Source: an uncultured Bacteroidales bacterium
GTDB taxonomy: Bacteria > Bacteroidota > Bacteroidia > Bacteroidales > Muribaculaceae
Assembly (NCBI GenBank): GCA_947177325.1
Contig: CAMWUH010000006.1
Location: forward strand, 1 to 22,408
Direction of reading: 5' to 3'
Length of the DNA: 22,408 bases
In this document: one piece after another, positions 16,606-22,408 of the stretch
Numbering within the stretch: position 1 is the stretch's first letter
How the letters are laid out: each line of letters begins with the position of its first letter
Notes under the pieces: model-generated
Databases searched by the model: none
What the model saw: the letters and a program-made list of their open reading frames with translations, nothing else
Told to the model about the DNA's origin: nothing
Made by a program: the position numbers and the translations under genes

Positions 16606-18447
16606 ATGTGTGGAATTGTAGGATACATCGGCAATCAACAAGCCTATCCGATTCTGATTAAAGGCCTCGAACGGCTGGAATATCGTGGCTACGATTCAGC
16701 CGGCATCGCGCTCATAAATGATAATGACAAGCTCGACATTTATAAAACTCAAGGCAAGGTCTCGAAACTCGTTGACTTCTGTCGGGATAAAGATGTCAGC
16801 GCAACTATCGGCATTGCCCATACCCGTTGGGCCACTCACGGCGAGCCAAGCGACATAAACGCTCATCCTCACGTCGATGCCAATGCCCGCATTGCAATTG
16901 TTCATAATGGGACCATCGAGAATTATGCCATTCTCAAGCAAGCCTTGATTGACCATGGCTGTACTTTCTCAAGTGAAACTGACACCGAAGTCCTCGCTCA
17001 ACTTATCGGATACATTAAAGCTACTAATCATTGCTCGCTGCAAGACGCCGTTATTGAAGCTCTCAATCAGGTTGTCGGAGCCTATGCCATAGCAGTTATC
17101 GATATTGATTGTCCCGACACTATAATTGCGGCTCGTAAAAGCTCGCCGCTTGTAATTGGCATAAATCCCGATGAAACCATCATTGCTTCTGATGCCGGCC
17201 CGATTGTTGAACACACCTCTAAAGTTGTTTACCTCAACGATGGCGAAATTGCCGTTGCTCGGCGTAATCAACCTCTGCAATTGATTGATATCTCCACTGC
17301 CAAGCCGGCTAAAATTGACATCAAGACACTGCAACTCTCTCTCGCTCAGCTTGAAAAAGGGGGTTACCCGCATTTCATGCTCAAAGAGATTTTTGAGCAG
17401 CCTTCAACAATTCATGATTGCATCAGAGGGCGCATCGTAAATGGCAGGGTAGAGCTTTCAGGCGTAAACCTCAACGCCGATGTGTTCAAGAATGCCCGTC
17501 GCGTCATTTTCGTTGCATGCGGCACCTCTTGGCATGCCTGCTTGATTGGAAAGCGATTGCTCCAGGAATTGGCTCGTATTGAGGCTCAGGTAGAATATGC
17601 AAGTGAATTTCGCTATTCAAATCCCGTAATCGCGCCCGGCGACATTGTAATCGCCGTTTCCCAATCAGGCGAAACTGCCGACACTCTCGCTGCTATTCAA
17701 TTAGCTAAAGAGCGCGGAGCTTTTGTCTACGGCATCTGCAACGTTGTTGGCTCTTCCATCGCCCGAGCCACTCAATCAGGCACTTATATCCACGTTGGGC
17801 CCGAAATAGGGGTTGCTTCAACTAAAGCTTTTACCGGACAAGTAACCGTTTTGGCTATGCTCGCATTAGCTTTGGGTCAACTCAGGGCTACTATCGACGA
17901 AACCCATGCAAAAAAAATGACCGAAGCAATCGTCGCCCTTCCAAAACTAATAGAGGACACCCTGAGAATTAACGACGATGTGGAGCGCTTGTCTTCTACA
18001 TTCACTTATGCCCACAATTTCCTCTATCTCGGCAGGGGCTACAATTACCCGACAGCCCTCGAGGGTGCCCTCAAATTAAAAGAGATTTCTTACATCCATG
18101 CCGAGGGTTATCCCGCCGCTGAAATGAAGCATGGACCTATCGCATTGATTGACCGCGAAATGCCGACGGTGTTCGTTGCTCCCGCCGATGAAACACTCCA
18201 AAAAATCGTTTCCAACATTCAGCAAGTAAAAGCCCGCGGCGGCAGTGTTATCGCCATCGTTACCCGCGGCGATGAAACAGTGAGTGAGTTGGCTGACTAC
18301 ACCATCGAGATTCCCCGGATTGTTGAAGAATTATCTCCCGTTATCGCATCGATTCCCCTCCAGCTCCTTGCCTACCATGTAGCTATTAAAAAAGGTTGCG
18401 ATGTCGACATGCCCCGCAACCTCGCCAAGTCAGTCACGGTAGAATAA
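16606..18447 (+). CDS. glmS: Glutamine-fructose-6-phosphate aminotransferase (isomerizing)
   Basis: GlmS makes glucosamine-6-phosphate from fructose-6-phosphate and glutamine, the first step to UDP-GlcNAc, peptidoglycan and lipid A. The 613-aa protein begins MCGIVGYIG, so removal of Met exposes the catalytic Cys of the class II glutaminase domain (residues 2 to about 225, with RGYDSAGIA, HTRWATHGEPSD and HNGTIENY). Two SIS domains follow, with CGTSWHA, SQSGETADT and STKAFTGQ. The sugar isomerase site includes HAEGYPAAEMKHGP, and Lys608 lies in the C-terminal NLAKSVTVE tail. It is monocistronic, between the mutAB terminator and the convergent amylase. The leader does not resemble the glmS ribozyme of Firmicutes as far as I can see. 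Confidence 0.97.
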   Translation: MCGIVGYIGNQQAYPILIKGLERLEYRGYDSAGIALINDNDKLDIYKTQGKVSKLVDFCRDKDVSATIGIAHTRWATHGEPSDINAHPHVDANARIAIVHNGTIENYAILKQALIDHGCTFSSETDTEVLAQLIGYIKATNHCSLQDAVIEALNQVVGAYAIAVIDIDCPDTIIAARKSSPLVIGINPDETIIASDAGPIVEHTSKVVYLNDGEIAVARRNQPLQLIDISTAKPAKIDIKTLQLSLAQLEKGGYPHFMLKEIFEQPSTIHDCIRGRIVNGRVELSGVNLNADVFKNARRVIFVACGTSWHACLIGKRLLQELARIEAQVEYASEFRYSNPVIAPGDIVIAVSQSGETADTLAAIQLAKERGAFVYGICNVVGSSIARATQSGTYIHVGPEIGVASTKAFTGQVTVLAMLALALGQLRATIDETHAKKMTEAIVALPKLIEDTLRINDDVERLSSTFTYAHNFLYLGRGYNYPTALEGALKLKEISYIHAEGYPAAEMKHGPIALIDREMPTVFVAPADETLQKIVSNIQQVKARGGSVIAIVTRGDETVSELADYTIEIPRIVEELSPVIASIPLQLLAYHVAIKKGCDVDMPRNLAKSVTVE

Positions 18448-18469
18448 TTTTTAAGTCTACTTATAAAAT

Positions 18470-18508
18470 CAGCCGCCGACCATTTATTGATCGGCGGCTG
18501 TCTTTTTT
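18470..18508. terminator. Bidirectional terminator between glmS and the amylase gene
   Basis: CAGCCGCCGA (18470-18479) pairs with TCGGCGGCTG (18491-18500) as a perfect 10-bp GC-rich stem with an 11-nt loop. TCTTTTTTAT follows on the plus strand. On the minus strand the stem is followed by ATTTTATAA, a weaker T-run, so it probably serves both convergent genes. Confidence 0.85.
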
Positions 18509-18523
18509 ATATGAAATATATGC

Positions 18524-19966
18524 TTATTTCTTGATGAGGATGTAAGAGCGGTTAGGTGCTACCAATCCGGTCAAACGGCCTTTTTTAACTTTAAATTCAA
18601 TGCCATACACTTCATCTTTGTATGTGCCGTTGGGAAGGGTAGTGGGCAGATCAACTTTATTGCTCAAGTGTGAGATGTTAACCAAAGCCGCACCTTTCTT
18701 GCCGCGATTAACGAGAAGCACCTGACCATTGTCGCTAACCTGAATATCCTCTTTCTGACCCTTCATAGCAGTACGGAATTTGTTAACCGCTACCACTTCG
18801 GGATGGAAGAATTCATCGTTGCCACGAGCGCCAAGCACGTTGTCTCCATAGTAGTTTTGACGGGTTGAGCCGGCAGGACGGCTGAAGAACAAAGGCACAC
18901 CATTCTGGCGAGCAGTTAGGAACACCCATCCGGTGCGGATTTGGTCGTCGGTCAAGTGAGCCGATTCATTGCCGTTGCAATATGTGTCGTGGCTCTCAAC
19001 CCAGGTAGTGAGAAATTCGGGAGCGGCTGAGTGATACCAATTAGCGATATCTACTCCCTTTGCTGATTCTTTTTCAAGCACTTCGCGGAGCACGTGGCCA
19101 TAGCTTGAAGCTGTCTGACCCATATAGTCGGCATACTCGGCATAAGGCACGTTTTTGTCCTGAAGAATTTCGCCATATACAAACAAATCATCGTAAGGCA
19201 CAGCCAATTGCACACCCTTGACTGCTTTACGGCCTGTGGCCACATCCCAGAAATCGTTTTCGGTCACTCCGGCTGCAGAGTCAACAGGGTCAGAGTGAAC
19301 GCCGATATGTTTGGCAGTGTCGTAACGGAACCCTTTTACGCCCATTGAAATGAGGTCGTTGATGAATTCCATATAATATTTTTGGAAGTCAGGGTTTTCG
19401 GTGTTAACGTCGGGAAGGGCTCCGGAGCCTTGAAGAGTACACTCAAAGCGATCGTTGTAATCACTAACCGGAGTCAGACCGGTGGTGTGGAACATCTTTT
19501 CGCGACCACCAACAGCTTCGTAAAATTCGGGCGATACTGCATCAACGTCAAATGCAGTGTGATTTGGAAGCACGTCAACAATCACATTAATATTATATTT
19601 TGCCGCCGAGTCCATCATAGCTTTCATCTCTTCGCGAGAGCCGAGTATCTGGTTTCCGACTTTCCAGTTGGTTGGCTGGTAATAATAGTACCAGTTACCC
19701 TCTGTTACGTTGGGGTCAAAGATTTTCTTTGAACCCCCCTCGGGGTTGAAACACTCTTGCACAGGTGATGTTTGAATCATCGAGAAACCGGCATCAGCAA
19801 TTTGCTGCATATTTTTGGCGATTTCATTGAAATTCCAGCTCCAAACGTGCAGAATTGCATCTGTGTTTGTCGCATTCGGGTCGTGTGTCACACGATCTTT
19901 GGCACCGGCTGCGGGAGCTGCGATAGCAGCTGCGGCCAAAGCGCCTAAAAACAGTTTAGCTTTCAT
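18524..19966 (-). CDS. Secreted alpha-amylase, GH13 family
   Basis: This enzyme would hydrolyse alpha-1,4-glucan bonds by the retaining mechanism. The 480-aa protein starts with a signal peptide (MKAKLFLGALAAAAIAAPAAGA, probable cleavage near residue 22) without a lipobox, so it is periplasmic or exported. GH13 regions are visible: I, DVLPNHT with Asp131 and His136; II, GFRYDTAKH with nucleophile Asp216; III, VYGEIL with acid/base Glu266; IV, WVESHDTY with Asp327. A C-terminal beta domain (about 390-480) follows. There is no starch-binding module and no SusC/SusD pair nearby. Gene length is standard for single-domain amylases. It is monocistronic, convergent with glmS and divergent from dapF. 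Confidence 0.93.
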   Translation of the reverse strand: MKAKLFLGALAAAAIAAPAAGAKDRVTHDPNATNTDAILHVWSWNFNEIAKNMQQIADAGFSMIQTSPVQECFNPEGGSKKIFDPNVTEGNWYYYYQPTNWKVGNQILGSREEMKAMMDSAAKYNINVIVDVLPNHTAFDVDAVSPEFYEAVGGREKMFHTTGLTPVSDYNDRFECTLQGSGALPDVNTENPDFQKYYMEFINDLISMGVKGFRYDTAKHIGVHSDPVDSAAGVTENDFWDVATGRKAVKGVQLAVPYDDLFVYGEILQDKNVPYAEYADYMGQTASSYGHVLREVLEKESAKGVDIANWYHSAAPEFLTTWVESHDTYCNGNESAHLTDDQIRTGWVFLTARQNGVPLFFSRPAGSTRQNYYGDNVLGARGNDEFFHPEVVAVNKFRTAMKGQKEDIQVSDNGQVLLVNRGKKGAALVNISHLSNKVDLPTTLPNGTYKDEVYGIEFKVKKGRLTGLVAPNRSYILIKK

Positions 19967-20013
19967 GATTTTAAGTTATAGGAATAATTGTTGATATATA
20001 GCGAAATGATAAC

Positions 20014-20032
20014 CCAAAGCCTATTGGCTTGG
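20014..20032 (-). promoter_or_regulatory. Stem-loop at the 5' end of the predicted amylase mRNA
   Basis: AAGCC (20017-20021) and GGCTT (20026-20030) pair over a TATT loop, extended by two C-G pairs across a bulged A. On the minus strand it begins about 5 bp after the predicted transcription start (about 20037). Confidence 0.4.
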
Positions 20033-20042
20033 ATTTCTTTCA

Positions 20043-20074
20043 CAAAGTTAACCAAATTGTTGGTAATTTACAAT
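20043..20074 (-). promoter_or_regulatory. Bacteroides-type promoter for the amylase gene
   Basis: Read on the minus strand, TAACTTTG (20050-20043) fits TAnnTTTG exactly. ATTG (20074-20071) is a 3-of-4 match to TTTG at a 20-bp spacer. The predicted start is about 20037, giving a leader of about 70 nt. Confidence 0.5.
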
Positions 20075-20227
20075 AATGATAAATAACCATTTTGGATTTA
20101 TGGCTTCCGTCATTTAATCTCAAAAGCATTTTTCCATAAATTCAGCAATATTCAAAAACAAATGCTATAATTTACCCCTATTTCGGAAAAATTTTGATGA
20201 TATGCTTTGGTTTTTTTATCAAAAGTT

Positions 20228-20257
20228 TTTGTATTTAAAAATATTTGTTTACCTTTG
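20228..20257 (+). promoter_or_regulatory. Bacteroides-type promoter for dapF-dapL
   Basis: TTTG (20228-20231) and TACCTTTG (20250-20257) match both consensus boxes, with an 18-bp spacer slightly short of the usual 19-20. The predicted start is about 20263, roughly 41 nt before the dapF ATG. A 12-bp palindrome, TTGCAATTGCAA (20255-20266), overlaps the end of the -7 box and the start point. Confidence 0.5.
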
Positions 20258-20303
20258 CAATTGCAATAGAGACATCAATTTCTCCATAAGGTAAAAAACA
20301 TAT

Positions 20304-21161
20304 ATGGGCATGATTTCATTCACCAAAATGCATGGCATTGGCAACGATTACATTTATATCGATTGCACCGGGAAGACTCTTGACCGACTTCCCGAGCTCT
20401 CCATCGAAATGAGTAATCGCCACACAGGCGTTGGCGGTGATGGTGTTATACTGATTTTGCCCTCGTCTTGCGCTGACTTCAGAATGCGCATATTTAACGC
20501 TGACGGCTCCGAAGCGCGCATGTGCGGAAATGGCAGCCGATGCGTAGGCAAATATGTTTACGACCATAAACTTACGGATAAAACCCAAATAACGCTCGAA
20601 ACTCTTTCGGGCGTTAAATATTTATCCCTCCACGTCAACCCCGAAAACAATAAGGTTGAAAATGTCACGGTCGACATGGGCAAGCCCTCGCTTTTATGCT
20701 CTGAAATCGGTGTTAATTCCCAAGCCGAAAGCTTGATTAACCACAAAGTAGTGTTAAGCCAAGGCGAGGTGGAGCTTACTGCCGTTTCCATGGGCAATCC
20801 TCATGGCGTTGTTTTTGGCCCCGACCCTGATGAAATCGATGTGGAAAGAATTGGTCGCGAATTAGAGCTTCACCCCATGTGGACTGACCGCGCCAACATC
20901 GAGTTTATTCAAGTCATCGACAGTCACACATTGAAAATGAGAGTATGGGAGCGGGGTAGTGGCGAAACAATGGCATGTGGCACAGGAGCCTGCGCTGCAG
21001 CCGTTGCCGCAATAACTACCGGCCGCTGTCAAGCCCCCGTTACCGTAAATCTTCGCGGTGGCGACTTGCTCATTGATATATCTGACGACGGCAACGTGAT
21101 GATGACCGGACCCGCCACCGAAGTTTTCTCAGCTGTTTATTATCCCCGGCTTTATAAATAG
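20304..21161 (+). CDS. dapF: Diaminopimelate epimerase
   Basis: DapF converts LL-diaminopimelate to meso-diaminopimelate with two active-site cysteines acting as acid and base, feeding peptidoglycan and lysine synthesis. The 285-aa protein shows MHGIGNDYIYID near the start. The first catalytic Cys is Cys74 in MCGNGSRC, and the second is Cys225 in ACGTGACAA. The substrate region GNPHGV is also present. The ATG at 20304 gives MGMISFTKM; the second Met at 20310 is also possible. It is followed 7 bp later by dapL, whose product is the DapF substrate, so the two genes form a small biosynthetic operon. Confidence 0.96.
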   Translation: MGMISFTKMHGIGNDYIYIDCTGKTLDRLPELSIEMSNRHTGVGGDGVILILPSSCADFRMRIFNADGSEARMCGNGSRCVGKYVYDHKLTDKTQITLETLSGVKYLSLHVNPENNKVENVTVDMGKPSLLCSEIGVNSQAESLINHKVVLSQGEVELTAVSMGNPHGVVFGPDPDEIDVERIGRELELHPMWTDRANIEFIQVIDSHTLKMRVWERGSGETMACGTGACAAAVAAITTGRCQAPVTVNLRGGDLLIDISDDGNVMMTGPATEVFSAVYYPRLYK

Positions 21162-21168
21162 GTACACA

Positions 21169-22401
21169 ATGTTTAAGGTAAACACTAACTTTTTAAAGCT
21201 TAACGAAAGCTATCTGTTTTCAGAGATAGCGCGAAAAATTGAAGCATTCAAGGCTTCTCATCCTGATGCCGATATCATAAGGATGGGAATCGGTGATGTT
21301 ACCCGCCCCTTAGCTCCGGCTGTTGTCAACGCACTGCAAAAGGCAGTTGCCGAGCAAGCCGATGTCGCCACTTTCAAAGGCTACGGCCCGGAGCAAGGCT
21401 ACGCTTTTCTCCGTGAAGCTGTAGCTGAAAACGATTACAAAAAAAGAGGCATAGACATTTCTCCTGATGAAATTTTTATCAGCGATGGAGCCAAGAGCGA
21501 CACAGCCAATATAACAGATATTCTTGGCAATGATAACGTTGTGGCTCTTACCGACCCCGTTTATCCCGTTTATCTTGATTCCAACATAATGGCAGGCCGT
21601 GCCGGCGAAAAAACCGCTTCAGGAGCTTACTCGAGAATAGTTTATTTGCCCTGCACCGAAGCCAACAACTTCGTTCCTCAACTTCCCCAAGGCAAAGTAG
21701 ATATAATTTATCTCTGCTACCCCAATAATCCAACAGGCACAACGCTTGATCGCCAACAGTTGAAAGTTTGGGTTGACTACGCTCGTTGCAATGGCGCCCT
21801 CATTATGTTTGACTCAGCCTACGAAGCATTTATCACCGGCGATGATGTGCCGCACTCCATTTATGAAATCAAGGGCGCCGAGGAAGTGGCGATTGAGTTT
21901 CGTTCTTACTCGAAAACCGCCGGTTTTACCGGACTCAGATGCGGTTACACGGTTGTTCCCAAAAAGCTGAAGGCAGTCGACGATAACGGTAACGATGTTA
22001 ATCTTAACCGATTATGGAATCGTCGCCAATGCACCAAATTCAATGGAGCTTCTTACATAGCCCAACGAGCCGCCGAAGCGATCTATAGTCCTGAAGGGCG
22101 TAAGCAGATTAACGAAACCATCGATTACTATTTGCGCAACGCCAAGCTTTTGAGAGACCGGCTGCAGAATGTTGGGTTGAAAGTGTGGGGCGGAGAAAAT
22201 GCGCCTTACGTGTGGGTAAAAGCCCCGGAAGGTCTCTCCTCTTGGCAATTCTTCGACCTTTTGCTCAATGACTATCAGATAGCCACCACCCCGGGCGTTG
22301 GATTCGGTCCGGCAGGGGAGGGCTACATAAGGCTGACAGCATTCGGCTCTTACGAAAACACCCTGCGTGCCGTTGAGCGAATTAAAAAATTAAAGCCTTA
22401 A
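21169..22401 (+). CDS. dapL: LL-diaminopimelate aminotransferase
   Basis: DapL is a PLP-dependent fold-type I aminotransferase that makes LL-diaminopimelate directly from tetrahydrodipicolinate and glutamate, bypassing the succinylase and acetylase branches. At 410 aa it has the family length. Visible motifs are MGIGDVTRPLAP near the N-terminus, FKGYGPEQGY, SDGAKSDTANI, the cofactor-binding CYPNNPTGT, and the PLP Lys249 in RSYSKTAGFTGLRCGY. A C-terminal substrate Arg is expected within GEGYIRLTAFGS. The 7-bp gap from dapF and shared direction indicate cotranscription. The gene is complete, ending 7 bp before the window edge. Confidence 0.96.
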   Translation: MFKVNTNFLKLNESYLFSEIARKIEAFKASHPDADIIRMGIGDVTRPLAPAVVNALQKAVAEQADVATFKGYGPEQGYAFLREAVAENDYKKRGIDISPDEIFISDGAKSDTANITDILGNDNVVALTDPVYPVYLDSNIMAGRAGEKTASGAYSRIVYLPCTEANNFVPQLPQGKVDIIYLCYPNNPTGTTLDRQQLKVWVDYARCNGALIMFDSAYEAFITGDDVPHSIYEIKGAEEVAIEFRSYSKTAGFTGLRCGYTVVPKKLKAVDDNGNDVNLNRLWNRRQCTKFNGASYIAQRAAEAIYSPEGRKQINETIDYYLRNAKLLRDRLQNVGLKVWGGENAPYVWVKAPEGLSSWQFFDLLLNDYQIATTPGVGFGPAGEGYIRLTAFGSYENTLRAVERIKKLKP

Positions 22402-22408
22402 CATCAGC

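Larger units (their letters stand above)
19967..20303. other. 337-bp divergent promoter region between amylase and dapF
   Basis: This stretch has no gene. It carries one promoter match facing each way and a small hairpin in the amylase leader. The middle part (about 20075-20225) is very AT-rich with several A and T runs, and I see no further motif in it. Confidence 0.6.

Noticed and set aside
1..22408. tRNA, rRNA, CRISPR array, phage or defence system
   Set aside because: No tRNA-like cloverleaf, rRNA, regularly spaced repeats or defence-type domains were seen on either strand.

Overview
The window looks like a chromosomal segment of a Bacteroidota bacterium, most likely a gut-type Bacteroidales (Muribaculaceae or a relative; this family guess is inference). 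Supporting signs are a PorQ-family protein next to cmk and ispH, a dapF-dapL pair for the aminotransferase route to diaminopimelate, a heterodimeric methylmalonyl-CoA mutase, weak Shine-Dalgarno sequences, and several matches to the Bacteroides-type promoter (-33 TTTG, -7 TAnnTTTG).

Layout. Positions 1-455 hold no intact gene. They carry a 417-bp, internally deleted IS5-family element (31-447) with 16-bp inverted ends and a 3-bp TAA duplication, sitting just past the last gene of a long leftward run. That run (9804 down to 456) is eight tightly packed minus-strand genes: a TolC-like outer membrane factor, a lipoprotein membrane-fusion protein, an RND pump, PorQ, cytidylate kinase, IspH, a DEDDh exonuclease and a small lipoprotein. 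Gaps are 8-37 bp and the last pair overlaps by ATGA. Going right from the divergent start at about 9.9 kb come dnaG, the methylmalonyl-CoA mutase pair mutA-mutB, a strong terminator, then glmS. glmS converges on a secreted GH13 alpha-amylase through a shared bidirectional terminator. Beyond a 337-bp divergent promoter region lie dapF and dapL.

How the genes work together. The first three leftward genes make a complete tripartite efflux pump. Downstream genes serve envelope or housekeeping roles: PorQ, nucleotide supply, isoprenoid precursors and nucleic acid trimming. mutAB interconverts succinyl-CoA and methylmalonyl-CoA in the succinate/propionate pathway. glmS supplies glucosamine-6-phosphate for peptidoglycan and lipid A, and dapF/dapL supply meso-diaminopimelate for peptidoglycan.

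No previously undescribed multi-gene system is evident; most of the content is core metabolism. The points most worth a second look are the IS5 deletion derivative, a 23-bp near-perfect palindrome just after the predicted glmS transcription start, a dnaG promoter match that predicts a leaderless mRNA, and a recurrent pattern of hairpins placed right after predicted transcription starts.
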